64,000 nt of DNA. Source: Pseudaminobacter soli (ex Zhang et al. 2022). Its GTDB lineage: Bacteria; Pseudomonadota; Alphaproteobacteria; Rhizobiales; Rhizobiaceae. The notes below the pieces were generated by a model. It searched no databases, was not told the DNA's origin, and saw nothing but the letters and a program-made list of their open reading frames with translations. Location: assembly GCF_014595955.1 (NCBI RefSeq), contig NZ_JABVCF010000003.1, positions 1-64,000 of the forward strand, in the 5' to 3' direction. Below are positions 37,613-46,424 of this stretch, piece after piece. Made by a program: the position numbers and the translations under genes. Position 1 is the first letter of the stretch. Each line of letters starts with the position of its first letter.

Positions 37613-38086
37613 TCAGCCGGCCTTGATCGCCACGATCTCCCATTCCTTGCCGTTGACCGTCGCGATCTCCCCTTCCCCCTTGCCGAACAGGGCCTGCGCC
37701 ATCGGCGAGACGTGGCTGATCTTGCCTTGCGACGCGTCGGCCTCGTCCTCGCCGACGATCGTCCAGGTGTGCTGCTTGCCGTCCGGCCCCTCCAAGGTCA
37801 CCGTCATGCCGAAGCGCACCACGTCCGAATCCGGCTCCGGCACGGAAAGCTCCGCTGTTTCGCGCCTCGCCGTCCAGTAGCGCAGGTCCCGTGAAACGCG
37901 CGCAATGTATTCGCGGTCGGCCGACCGCTCGGCCTCGCCGAGTTGCTCGCGGAGCTCCGCAAGGGCGGCCTCGATCTGCGCCAGGCCGGTCTCGGTGACG
38001 AGATTGCGATGCGGGCTGACCGGCCGCTCTCCGATGTCGGCCAGCACGTTCTCGTTGTCGTCTTGACGCGTGAAAGCTCTGCTCAT
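37613..38086 (-). CDS. GreA/GreB family transcription elongation factor
   Basis: A 157-aa protein with an N-terminal coiled-coil (ETGLAQIEAALAELREQLGE) and a C-terminal FKBP-like GreA_GreB domain (VRFGMTVTLEGPDGKQHTWTIVGEDEADASQGKI, then SPMAQALFGKGEGE). The domain order fits Gre factors that rescue backtracked RNA polymerase. The N-terminal 25 residues differ from canonical GreA, so it may be a paralogue rather than housekeeping GreA. Confidence 0.85.
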   Translation of the reverse strand: MSRAFTRQDDNENVLADIGERPVSPHRNLVTETGLAQIEAALAELREQLGEAERSADREYIARVSRDLRYWTARRETAELSVPEPDSDVVRFGMTVTLEGPDGKQHTWTIVGEDEADASQGKISHVSPMAQALFGKGEGEIATVNGKEWEIVAIKAG

Positions 38087-38191
38087 CGCGCCAGCCTATG
38101 CCTTCGCTGGCGGGCCGGCAACATGATAACGTTCATCCGGCCTCTGGCACGGATCATGCTTTGTTGAACGGGCAACCGGAAACCCGTGCCG

Positions 38192-39565
38192 ATGCTGAAC
38201 AGACGCGCATTCCTGGCGGGCTCGGCCAGCCTTGCCGCCACCGGCCTCGCCGCCGCCCAGCCCTCGCCCGCGCCGACCACCATCGAACTCGCCTCCCTTC
38301 GAGGCTCCATCAATGCCGCCGAGTACGGCCTGGCTCCCGGCACGCTCGACGACCAGAGCCACGCCTTCTCGCGCATGCTCGAAAGGGCGGCGGCCTCCGA
38401 GGCGCCGGTCTTCCTGCCGCCTGGCACCTATCTCGTCTCGAACATCAAGCTGCCGCCGAAAGTGCGGCTCGCCGGAGTGCCCGGGGCGACGCGTATCCTC
38501 TACGGCGGCGACGGCTATCTTCTCATGGCGGAGAACGCCCAGCACATTGAACTCACCGGGCTCGTGCTCGACGGAGCAAACCGCTGGATCGCCGACTATG
38601 CGCAAGGGCTCGGCGACTTCCGGCGGGTGGCTCATCTGGTCGTCGACAACTGCCAGGTCATCGGCAGCGGCAGCAACGGATTGGCGCTGGAGACCGTCTC
38701 GGGCCGCATCGAGCGATCGATCATCTCCGGCGCCGCCGAAGCTGGACTCTACTCGGTGGAGGCCGGGCGGCTGCAGATCACCGGCAACTCGGTCCTCGAC
38801 TGCGCCAATGGCGGCATCCTGGTGCATCGGTGGCAGGCGGCCGACGATTTCACCATGGTCACCGGCAACCGCGTCGAGCGGATCGCGGCAAGGCGAGGCG
38901 GCACCGGCCCCTACGGGAACGGCATCAACGTCTTCCGCGCCGACAAGGTGATCGTCTCCGCCAATTCGGTCGCCGACTGCGCCTTCTCAGCCATTCGCGC
39001 CAACAGCTCCGGCGACATCAACATCAACAACAACATCTGCGTGCGCAGCGGCGAGACGGCGATCTACGCCGAGTTCGCCTTCCAGGGCGCGGTGATCAGC
39101 GCCAATACGGTGGACGGCGCCGCCAACGGCATACACGTGGTCAACTACAACGAGGGCGGGCGGCTAGCGGTGGTCAGTGGCAATATCGTGCGCAACCTGT
39201 TGACCTCTGGCCCCTACCCCTCTGACCCGCCCGGCTTCGGCGTCGGCATCTCGGTGGAAGCCGACACGACGGTCGTCGGCAATGTCGTGGAGGCGGCGCC
39301 GCTCTACGGCATCATGCTCGGCTGGGGTCTTTACATGCGCAATGTGACCGCGACGAGCAACGTGGTGCGGGAGGTAGGAACGGGGTTCGCGGTCAGCGTC
39401 GTTGAGGGCTCCGGCTCGGCCGTCATCACCGACAATGTCGTCGAAGGGGCCAAGGCGGGCGCAATTGTCGGCTACCGCTGGAGCGATCCCGTGACCGCCG
39501 ACCTGGCTCGTTCCGGTGGCGCGGACTATCGACACCTCACCGTCGAGCGCAACCATGTGAGTTGA
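38192..39565 (+). CDS. Tat-exported right-handed beta-helix repeat protein (TIGR03808 type)
   Basis: A 457-aa protein. The start at ATG 38192 puts the twin-arginine leader MLNRRAFLAGSASLAATGLA at the N-terminus. The body is a series of parallel beta-helix coils with 'xITGNSVxD' units, for example RLQITGNSVLDC, MVTGNRVERI, VIVSANSVADC, INNNICV and VISANTVDG. Such proteins (TIGR03808) are restricted mainly to rhizobia and have no known substrate. The fold suggests carbohydrate binding or cleavage in the periplasm. Confidence 0.88.
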   Translation: MLNRRAFLAGSASLAATGLAAAQPSPAPTTIELASLRGSINAAEYGLAPGTLDDQSHAFSRMLERAAASEAPVFLPPGTYLVSNIKLPPKVRLAGVPGATRILYGGDGYLLMAENAQHIELTGLVLDGANRWIADYAQGLGDFRRVAHLVVDNCQVIGSGSNGLALETVSGRIERSIISGAAEAGLYSVEAGRLQITGNSVLDCANGGILVHRWQAADDFTMVTGNRVERIAARRGGTGPYGNGINVFRADKVIVSANSVADCAFSAIRANSSGDININNNICVRSGETAIYAEFAFQGAVISANTVDGAANGIHVVNYNEGGRLAVVSGNIVRNLLTSGPYPSDPPGFGVGISVEADTTVVGNVVEAAPLYGIMLGWGLYMRNVTATSNVVREVGTGFAVSVVEGSGSAVITDNVVEGAKAGAIVGYRWSDPVTADLARSGGADYRHLTVERNHVS

Positions 39566-39625
39566 GCCGGTGAACCAGCAGCCGCGCTCACTCAGTTGAT
39601 GCAGCCTCGGCGGATTCCTCTATCT

Positions 39626-40639
39626 TCAGACGCCTTCCGCCAGCGGCCCGGCCGGGCGGATCACGCCAACGGTGACGCCCCTTCGGTTCAGCACCGGCGG
39701 ATTTGCCAGCGCCCATATCTTGCGCGCTAGCTCCTCATCCTGCTTCAGCAGCCGGGCAAGCACGGCAGCTATCACAGCGGACGCGGCGCGCCCCGCTCCA
39801 TCGTCGCATTTCAGCGCAATACCCAGTCCCAGTTCCGGCAGCGCGGCGCAATAGACCCCTTCCGCCCCAATCTTGACGAAGATGCGTCCGGGTGCCGCCT
39901 CCATCAGCCGTGTGTCGGCCTCGCCGGTGCCCGACGTGAAGACCGGCTCAGCCATGCAGGCCGCAAGCAACCGTTTGGCGGCCTCTGCCCGCAGCGGTGA
40001 AAGCCCCTGCCCTGTCGCCATTCGCGCAAAGCCGAGCGCGAGGCTTCGGATCGGCACCGCATAGGTCGGGATGGAACAACCGTCCGTGCCCATATTGTCC
40101 AGACCGTGCACCGCGCCGGTGACGCCTTCCATCGCTTCCCGCACGAGTTCCTGTTCGGGATGCCCATAGGCGACATAGCCGCGATGCTCGATCCCGAGAT
40201 GCCGGCAGGTGCAGAGGAAGCCCGAATGCTTTCCGGAGCAGTTATTGTGCAGGCCGCTCGGCTCTTTCCCCGAGCGCGCAAGCGCCACGAACGACTCGTG
40301 GTCGTACGGCCAGTGGACGCCGCATTCGAGCGCCGACTCGTCCAGCCCGGCTTTGCCCAGCATGAAGGCCGCCCGCTCCACATGCGCCGGCTCGCCCGAA
40401 TGCGAGGCGCAGGCCATCGCCAGTTCCCTGTTGCCGAAGCCGTAGGCGTCGGCCGCGCCGCTCTCGACCAGCGGGAGCGCCTGGATCGACTTCACCGCCG
40501 AGCGGGGGAAGATCGGCTGGTCCACCTCGCCGATCTCGAGCACCATCTTCCCGCCGGCGTCGACGACGGCCATTGCGCCGCGATGCCTGCTTTCCACGAT
40601 CTGCCCGCGCAGGACTTCGATCAAAATGGGATTCGCCAT
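39626..40639 (-). CDS. Rhizobial-type L-asparaginase (asparaginase II family)
   Basis: A 337-aa protein with N-terminal LIEVLRGQIVESRHRGAMAVVD and the conserved FPRSAVKSIQALPLVES, where the SxxK nucleophile region lies at Ser48-Lys51. HNNCSGKHSGFLCTC and DGCSIPTYAVP are further family motifs. This is the PF06089 family to which Rhizobium etli asparaginase belongs, unrelated to the E. coli enzymes. It hydrolyses asparagine to aspartate and ammonia. It is divergent from a DUF3750 gene with 51 bases between. Confidence 0.9.
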   Translation of the reverse strand: MANPILIEVLRGQIVESRHRGAMAVVDAGGKMVLEIGEVDQPIFPRSAVKSIQALPLVESGAADAYGFGNRELAMACASHSGEPAHVERAAFMLGKAGLDESALECGVHWPYDHESFVALARSGKEPSGLHNNCSGKHSGFLCTCRHLGIEHRGYVAYGHPEQELVREAMEGVTGAVHGLDNMGTDGCSIPTYAVPIRSLALGFARMATGQGLSPLRAEAAKRLLAACMAEPVFTSGTGEADTRLMEAAPGRIFVKIGAEGVYCAALPELGLGIALKCDDGAGRAASAVIAAVLARLLKQDEELARKIWALANPPVLNRRGVTVGVIRPAGPLAEGV

Positions 40640-40690
40640 GATTTCACCACCAATATGACTTGCACTGTACGCAAGGGCGTCACCTCCGTA

Positions 40691-41506
40691 ATGCGCCAAA
40701 CCTCCGTGCTTCGCCAGATGCGTCTCGCGTTTCTGCTCGTCCTGTTTGTGTTCCTGGTCTTCATCATGCCGGCAGTCGCCGCAATCGGCTGGTGGGCGAT
40801 GCAGGATCGACCTTCTTCCTGGCGCGAGGCGGACTGGAAGGCGACGGGCCTTCTGCCCGACCCGAAATCCGACCGGGGGGCACGCATCTACATTCTGGCG
40901 GCACGCACCGGTGGACTTAAGGGGGCTCTCTCGGTCCATAGTTGGATCGTGACCAAGGCGGTGGGCGCCGACACCTACCAGCGCTACGACAAGGTGGGAT
41001 GGGGCTCGCCGGTGCGCCACAACGCCTATCCGCCGGACGGGCGCTGGTATTCGAACATGCCGACGATCATAGGCCAGGTCTCGGGCGAACGGGCCGAGAA
41101 ACTCCTGGCCCGCGTGGAAGCTGCTATCAAGAGCTACCCCTTCTCCCACCCGGGCGACTACAAGATCTGGCCGGGACCGAACTCGAATAGCTTCGTCGCC
41201 CACGTGGTCGCCGCAGTGCCGGAACTCGGGGCGAGGATGCCGCCCAATGCGGCGGGCCGCGACTATGCGCCCGGATGGGCGTCGCTGACCTGGTCGCGCC
41301 CGGGCTGGGACGTCCACGCCACGCTCGGCGGCTATCTCGGCTTTGCCGTGGGCGCGGTCAGCGGCCTGGAGTTGCACTTCATGGGCCTCGTGGCCGGCGT
41401 GGATCTCGCCGACCCGGCACTGAAGATCCCGGGTTTCGGCCGCCTTTCCCTATCCTGGGAGGCCTCAGCCGATGAAGGCGACGCACCGGACGGTCTCGCC
41501 TACTGA
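40691..41506 (+). CDS. DUF3750 domain-containing membrane-anchored protein
   Basis: A 271-aa protein with one N-terminal membrane helix (MRLAFLLVLFVFLVFIMPAV, about residues 10-32). A DUF3750 domain follows: SVHSWIVTKAVGADTYQRYD, WPGPNSNSFVAHV and YLGFAVGAVSGLELHFMG. The 'GPNSNSFV' motif resembles a papain-like cysteine peptidase fold in which the Cys is absent. The function is unknown. It overlaps the convergent secreted-protein gene by 7 bases. Confidence 0.85.
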   Translation: MRQTSVLRQMRLAFLLVLFVFLVFIMPAVAAIGWWAMQDRPSSWREADWKATGLLPDPKSDRGARIYILAARTGGLKGALSVHSWIVTKAVGADTYQRYDKVGWGSPVRHNAYPPDGRWYSNMPTIIGQVSGERAEKLLARVEAAIKSYPFSHPGDYKIWPGPNSNSFVAHVVAAVPELGARMPPNAAGRDYAPGWASLTWSRPGWDVHATLGGYLGFAVGAVSGLELHFMGLVAGVDLADPALKIPGFGRLSLSWEASADEGDAPDGLAY

Positions 41507-42021
41507 TCGAACGCGTCGCTCAGGATTTCTCGCAAGGTGTAGGAGTCGCCGCCATCCGCCGCGCCTGGGAAGCGAATGTCGTCGATCAGCATCTTGCCTT
41601 CCACAAGAGTAAGGATCAGCGTGTCGGTCCAACTCGCCTCAGGCGCGGCAGCGATCGCATAGGTCACGGGCGCTTCGGTGATTCCGGCTTTTGCAACCGG
41701 CTCGTCCGGTACGCAGGTGTCGGGCTTGTCCGGAAAGGACTGATACGGGATGCCGTCGCCGAAGGGAGGCTTCTCGTCTGGCTGGGCCTGTGCGATGGCC
41801 CGGCTGCGCTGCTCCGCCTCCTCGACCAGCTTCAGCAAGGCCGGCGTGAGCAGTGGCTTCACCTCCGTGTCGTTCCCCGCCATCCGCGTCGCACAGAAGG
41901 CGGCGGTCAGCTCTGCCGCGGTGCTCTGCGCCCACGCATTAGCCACCGTCATCGACACGACCATAACGCCGGCCGCAAGGGCAGCGGCAAGCCTTGCGGC
42001 CACGGACATTCCAGATTGCAT
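41500..42021 (-). CDS. Exported hypothetical protein (173 aa)
   Basis: The ATG at 42021 begins MQSGMSVAARLAAALAAGVM, a signal peptide with cleavage near NAWAQ. The mature part is acidic with two Cys (FCATRM and DTCVPDE). The C-terminal half (WTDTLILTLVEGKMLIDDIRF) resembles a DUF3828/NTF2-like beta-sheet, though this is only a likeness. It starts just beyond the stop of the SDR gene on the same strand, so it may be the last gene of the thiolase-SDR operon. Confidence 0.65.
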   Translation of the reverse strand: MQSGMSVAARLAAALAAGVMVVSMTVANAWAQSTAAELTAAFCATRMAGNDTEVKPLLTPALLKLVEEAEQRSRAIAQAQPDEKPPFGDGIPYQSFPDKPDTCVPDEPVAKAGITEAPVTYAIAAAPEASWTDTLILTLVEGKMLIDDIRFPGAADGGDSYTLREILSDAFDQ

Positions 42022-42028
42022 ATTGTCG

Positions 42029-42772
42029 TTACCTGTCTTCAAGGACGCCGGCTGACAGGAACCCGCCGTCGACGACCAGTGTGTGGCCGTTGATATAGCT
42101 TGCTTCGGGCGACAGCAGGAAGGCTACCGGGGCGGCAATCTCCTCCGGCTCGCCATATCGGCCCTGCGGTACGCCCTTCAGCCAGGATCTGCGGTGCTCT
42201 GCCGCATATAGCCGTGACACACCCGAGGTCTCGACATGCCCCGGGGCGACGCAGTTCACCCGCACGCCTGCCGGGCCATACTCAAGCGCGAGGACCTCGG
42301 ACATCAGCTTCAGCCCGGCCTTGGACGCACCGTAGGCGGCGCGGCCGCGATCCGCCCGCATGCCCGAGACGGAAGCCATGTTGACGATCGCGAGGCTCTC
42401 CCCCATGCGCTCGAGGGCTGCTCGCGACGTAATGAAGGATCCGACCAGGTTGACGTCGAGCATCTGCCGCAAGAACTCGGCGCTGGTCTCTTCGACGGGC
42501 AGATCCCGAGCCATCGCGGAACAGTTCACCAGCCCGCCGATCAGCCCCAGGCTGTCCACGGCCTGGTCGAACACATCGGCGATTTCATCATCGTCGGTGA
42601 CGTCGGCGAGGAGGAAAATCGCGTTCTCGTCCGAGAAGGCAGCCTCGGCCTCGGCAAGCGCAGCCCTGTCCGAATCGACCACCGCCACCGGCCAGCCGTC
42701 TTCCAAAAGCCGCTTGACCACAGCCTTGCCGATGCCTGACGCACCACCGGTCACGACCGCGGAGTGCCTCAT
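42029..42772 (-). CDS. Short-chain dehydrogenase/reductase
   Basis: A 247-aa SDR with cofactor motif VTGGASGIGK (residues 7-16), NMASVSG with the catalytic Ser, YGASKAG with Tyr and Lys, and C-terminal INGHTLVVDGG. This is a classical NAD(P)-dependent SDR of the FabG/3-hydroxyacyl type. The Asp after the second strand (VVDSDRA) suggests NAD. It overlaps the thiolase gene by 4 bases (ATGA), so the two enzymes likely act in one acyl-CoA or ketone pathway. Confidence 0.88.
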   Translation of the reverse strand: MRHSAVVTGGASGIGKAVVKRLLEDGWPVAVVDSDRAALAEAEAAFSDENAIFLLADVTDDDEIADVFDQAVDSLGLIGGLVNCSAMARDLPVEETSAEFLRQMLDVNLVGSFITSRAALERMGESLAIVNMASVSGMRADRGRAAYGASKAGLKLMSEVLALEYGPAGVRVNCVAPGHVETSGVSRLYAAEHRRSWLKGVPQGRYGEPEEIAAPVAFLLSPEASYINGHTLVVDGGFLSAGVLEDR

Positions 42773-43935
42773 CTGATCCGGTCCAGGATCGAGACATAGT
42801 TGGCGACCGCCGCACCGCCCATGTTGAAGATGCCCCCGAGCTTGGCGTCCTTCACCTGAATGCCGCCGGCCTCTCCGGCAAGCTGCATTGCAGTCAGCAC
42901 ATGCATCGAAACGCCGGTCGCCCCGATCGGATGGCCCTTGCTCTTGAGGCCCCCGGAAGGATTGACGGGAAGTCGCCCGTCCTTGTCGGTCTGGCCTTCT
43001 AGCGCGACCCTGGGGCCGTGCCCTCGCGGCGCAAGCCCCATAGCCTCGTATTCGATCAGTTCGGCAATCGTGAAGCAGTCATGGGTCTCGACGAAGGAGA
43101 GGTCGTCGAGCGTCACGCCGGCCGACTTCAGCGCCCGCGTCCAGGCTTCCTCGCATCCCTCGAACAGCAGGATGTCGCGCTTCGACATCGGCAAGAAGTC
43201 TTGCACGTGTTCGTTGGCGCGGAAGGCGATGGCCCGGCGCATGGAAAGTGCGGTAGTCGCATCGGTCAGCACCAGCGCCGCCGCGCCGTCCGACACCAGC
43301 GAGCAATCCGTGCGCTTCAGCGGGCCCGCCACATAGGGATTCTTCTCGCTCTCCTGCCTGCAGAACTCGAAGCCGAGGTCCTTGCGCATCTGCGCGTAGG
43401 GATTGTCGACGCCGTTTCGGTGATTCTTGGCGGCGATCATGGCCAGCGCGTCGGACTGGTCACCGTAGCGCTGGAAGTAGGCGCTGGCGATCTTGCCGAA
43501 CACGCCCGAAAAGCCGGCCGGGGTGTCGCCGTCCTCCGGCAGGTAGGAGGCCCGCAGCAGGTTTCTGCCGATCTCCGGCCCGGGCGTGGTGGTCATCTGC
43601 TCGGCACCGACGACGAGCACGAACTTGGCCGGACTCGCCTCGACGGCCCTTATGCCTTGCCGTACCGCCGCCGAGCCGGTCGCGCAGGCGTTCTCGACCC
43701 GCGTCGCCGGCTTGAAGCGGAGCCGATCGTCCGTCTGCAGCACCAGGCTTGCCGTGAAATCCTGCGGCGAGAAGCCTGCGTTGAAGTGGCCGAGCACGAT
43801 CTCGCCGACATCGTCGGGGCCAATCCCGGCATGCTCCATCGCGTCGGCCGCGACACGGGTGATCAGGCTCTCCAGCGTCTCGCCTTCGAGCTTGCCGAAA
43901 CGCGTATGCGCCCAGCCAACGATGCATGCGGTCAT
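42769..43935 (-). CDS. Thiolase-family acetyl-CoA acetyltransferase
   Basis: A 388-aa protein with the nucleophile Cys in [29 protein letters not shown], and the C-terminal [17 protein letters not shown] containing the active-site His. The motif order is that of the SCP2/thiolase-like group. It may cleave or condense acyl-CoAs. The start at ATG 43935 fits ([15 protein letters not shown]). It leads the operon with the SDR and is divergent from betI. Confidence 0.88.
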   Translation of the reverse strand: MTACIVGWAHTRFGKLEGETLESLITRVAADAMEHAGIGPDDVGEIVLGHFNAGFSPQDFTASLVLQTDDRLRFKPATRVENACATGSAAVRQGIRAVEASPAKFVLVVGAEQMTTTPGPEIGRNLLRASYLPEDGDTPAGFSGVFGKIASAYFQRYGDQSDALAMIAAKNHRNGVDNPYAQMRKDLGFEFCRQESEKNPYVAGPLKRTDCSLVSDGAAALVLTDATTALSMRRAIAFRANEHVQDFLPMSKRDILLFEGCEEAWTRALKSAGVTLDDLSFVETHDCFTIAELIEYEAMGLAPRGHGPRVALEGQTDKDGRLPVNPSGGLKSKGHPIGATGVSMHVLTAMQLAGEAGGIQVKDAKLGGIFNMGGAAVANYVSILDRIR

Positions 43936-44086
43936 GGCGGTCTCCTTGCCTCGCACTCTGCGTCAGAATCGAATGGAAGCCAATCGCGGGTCGTTGCACC
44001 AGTTGCCGAAAGAAGGCTCCGCCGGTCATTGCCAATCATTGTATCTACCATCCGCCTGCGCCGGCTCCCAGCGGAGCAGGATTTTT

Positions 44087-44104
44087 ATTGATTGATCACT
44101 CAAT
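44087..44104. promoter_or_regulatory. Near-perfect palindrome upstream of betI, probable BetI operator
   Basis: ATTGATTGATCACTCAAT is an 18-base inverted repeat with one mismatched pair, 32 bases upstream of the betI start. TetR-type BetI repressors bind such TTGA...TCAA palindromes in the bet promoter. The surrounding DNA is AT-rich and would also hold the -10 region. Confidence 0.6.
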
Positions 44105-44135
44105 TAAAAATAGATTGGCAGAAGGAGAAAGTTCG

Positions 44136-44726
44136 ATGCCCAAGGTCGGAATGCCACCTCTGCGCCGCAAGGCGCTCATCAATGCGGCGATCTCAGCGAT
44201 CGGCGACCGTGGTTCGCTCGACGTCACAATGACCGAGATCGCGAACCGCGCTGGGGTCTCCTCCGCGCTGGCCCACCATTATTTCGGGGCCAAGGACGAT
44301 CTGATCCAGGCGACGATGCGGCACCTGCTCACCGATCTCGGCCGCGACGCGGTTGGGGCGCTCAATGCGGCGGAGACTCCGCGCGACCGGGTCACCGCTA
44401 TCATTCGGGTCAACTTCGCCGTCGGGCAGTTCCGGCCGGAGGTCGTGCACGCCTGGCTCGCCTTCTATGTCGAGGCGCAGAAATCGGCGCCGCTACGGCG
44501 CCTACTTAGGGTCTACAGCCGCCGGCTCTATTCGAACCTGATGAGCGGCCTGATCGACCTGGTGCCGCGGCCTGAGGCCGAGCGGATGGCTGAAGCGATC
44601 GCAGCCATGATCGACGGCCTCTACATTCGCCGCGCGCTGCGCGACGGCCTGCCCCGTCCGCTGACTGCGGCGGCCCTGGTCGAGGACTATGTCGAAACCA
44701 AGTTGAGGATGCTCGCAGCGTCATGA
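44136..44726 (+). CDS. betI: BetI, TetR-type repressor of choline-betaine genes
   Basis: A 196-aa regulator starting [20 protein letters not shown], the typical BetI N-terminus. The helix-turn-helix includes [20 protein letters not shown]. The C-terminal part ([20 protein letters not shown], then [11 protein letters not shown]) is the BetI ligand domain. It represses choline uptake/oxidation genes until choline or betaine aldehyde is present. A ribosome site GAAGGAGAA precedes the ATG at 44136. It is first in a run of four same-strand genes ending with betA. Confidence 0.9.
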   Translation: MPKVGMPPLRRKALINAAISAIGDRGSLDVTMTEIANRAGVSSALAHHYFGAKDDLIQATMRHLLTDLGRDAVGALNAAETPRDRVTAIIRVNFAVGQFRPEVVHAWLAFYVEAQKSAPLRRLLRVYSRRLYSNLMSGLIDLVPRPEAERMAEAIAAMIDGLYIRRALRDGLPRPLTAAALVEDYVETKLRMLAAS

Positions 44727-44796
44727 CCTGGAGAACCTGCAATGGCTCTCAACCACTGCCGATCGACGGCAGCCGTTCTCCCGGAGGGAGGTTCGG

Positions 44797-45438
44797 ATGA
44801 TCAAGGTATGGGGACGCGACACCTCGTCTAACGTCCAGATCGTCGTCTGGGCGCTGACCGAACTTCGCGTCCCATATGAGCGCATCGACGCCGGCGGAAA
44901 GTTCGGCCGCACCGACACGGAAGAGTACCGGCGGATGAACCCGAATCGTCTGGTTCCGGTCCTCCAGGAGGGCGACCTGACCCTTTTCGAAAGCGCCGCG
45001 ATTGTCCGCTACCTCGGCGCGCGATACGGCGGCGAACAGTTCTGGCCGTCCGATCCTGCCAGGCGCGCGCCGCTCGACATGTGGGCGGAATGGATCAAGA
45101 CCACGTTTGGACCCGCTCTGCTCACCGGGCTGTTCTGGCCGCTGGTCGGCGTGCCCGTCGAGAAGCGCGATCTGGCCGCCATCGCGGCCGCCGAGCAGCG
45201 CATGGAGGGGCTTGCCGCCATTCTCGACGAGCGTCTTGCCAAGGTTGACCCGTATCTCGGCGGCGAAAGCATCTGCTTCGCGGACATCCTCGTAGGCACG
45301 CTGCTCTACCGCTATTTCACGCTCGATTTCGAGCGCGCCGACACGCCGCACCTCAGCGCCTATTACGACCGGCTGACTACGCGCCCGGCCTACGCCCAGC
45401 GCGTGATGATCTCCTACGAAAGCCTGAGGGCGAAATGA
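44797..45438 (+). CDS. Glutathione S-transferase family protein in the bet operon
   Basis: A 213-aa GST with the N-terminal domain MIKVWGRDTSSNVQIVVWAL, which carries the catalytic Ser in DTSSNVQ. NPNRLVPVL and LFESAAIVRYLG are glutathione contacts, and FADILVGTLLYRY lies in the C-terminal domain. It follows betI by 70 bases and overlaps the dehydratase gene by 4 bases, so it is part of the same transcript. Its link with choline metabolism is unknown. It could detoxify aldehydes, which is inference. Confidence 0.88.
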   Translation: MIKVWGRDTSSNVQIVVWALTELRVPYERIDAGGKFGRTDTEEYRRMNPNRLVPVLQEGDLTLFESAAIVRYLGARYGGEQFWPSDPARRAPLDMWAEWIKTTFGPALLTGLFWPLVGVPVEKRDLAAIAAAEQRMEGLAAILDERLAKVDPYLGGESICFADILVGTLLYRYFTLDFERADTPHLSAYYDRLTTRPAYAQRVMISYESLRAK

Positions 45439-46424
45439 TCCCGGATCTCGAGCACCTGAGGCGCGCCTACGCCGAAACCTCTCAGGCGACGCAGGTCACG
45501 CCGCTCTTGGAGTCGCCGGCGTTGGCGCGTGAGACTGGCGCGGCGCGCGTGTTCGTGAAGCCGGAATCGCTGCAATGGGCCGGCTCATTCAAGGTGCGCG
45601 GCGCCTATTGGCGGCTGAAGCAACTGTCGACCGAGGATGCCGGGCGCGGGGTCGTGGCTTACTCCTCGGGCAATTTCGCGCAGGGGCTTGCCGCGGGTGG
45701 ACAGGCGCTCGGCATCCCCGTCACGATCGTCATGCCGATCGACGCGCCGGCAGCCAAGCGCGAGGCGACCGCAAGCTATGGAGCAACCGTCGTCCTCACT
45801 AATCATGGCGAACGGGCCCGCGAAGAAGTGGCCGCTGAGCGCTCGAGACAGATCGCTGCCGAGCAAGGCCTCATTCTCCTCCACCCGTTCGACGATCCGG
45901 AGATCGTAGCGGGCCAGGGTGGCGCGGGGCTGGAGGCTCTCGACCAGTTGGCCGGCCGCAAGGCCAAGGCAGACCTGCTGTTCTGCCCGATCGGCGGCGG
46001 CGGGCTGATCGGCGGCGTTGCGCTCGCCTTCCATTATATTTCGCCCGAGACTGCGCTCTACGGCGTTGAGCCCGAAGGCTTCAACGGCATGGGACAATCG
46101 CTCGCGCAAGGCGAGATCGTCACGGTGCCGCTCGGCGTCCCCTCGATCTGCGACGGCCTCATGGCGCGCCGTCCCGGCGTGGCCCCCTTTGCAGCCGCGC
46201 AGGCAGCCGGGGTCCGCGGCCTTAGCGTGAGCGATGCGTCGGTAAGGCGCGCGATGAAATTCGCCTTCGAGAAGTTGAAGCTCGTGCTCGAACCGTCCGG
46301 TGCTGCATCGCTCGCGGCCCTGCTTGCGGGTCCCGTCGATGTGGCCGGCAAAACCGTCCTGGTCGTCGCCAGTGGCGGCAATGTCTCTCTCCAGGATTTC
46401 CAACGTCATATAGAAAATGCTTGA
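45435..46424 (+). CDS. Threonine/serine dehydratase-like PLP enzyme
   Basis: A 329-aa fold-type II PLP enzyme with Lys53 in [23 protein letters not shown] (SSGN in place of the usual SAGNH), the phosphate-binding loop GGGGLIGG and [12 protein letters not shown]. There is no C-terminal ACT regulatory domain, so it would be a catabolic-type threonine ammonia-lyase, serine racemase or 3-hydroxyaspartate dehydratase. It lies between a GST gene and betA with overlapping ends, an unusual place for it. Confidence 0.88.
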   Translation: MIPDLEHLRRAYAETSQATQVTPLLESPALARETGAARVFVKPESLQWAGSFKVRGAYWRLKQLSTEDAGRGVVAYSSGNFAQGLAAGGQALGIPVTIVMPIDAPAAKREATASYGATVVLTNHGERAREEVAAERSRQIAAEQGLILLHPFDDPEIVAGQGGAGLEALDQLAGRKAKADLLFCPIGGGGLIGGVALAFHYISPETALYGVEPEGFNGMGQSLAQGEIVTVPLGVPSICDGLMARRPGVAPFAAAQAAGVRGLSVSDASVRRAMKFAFEKLKLVLEPSGAASLAALLAGPVDVAGKTVLVVASGGNVSLQDFQRHIENA

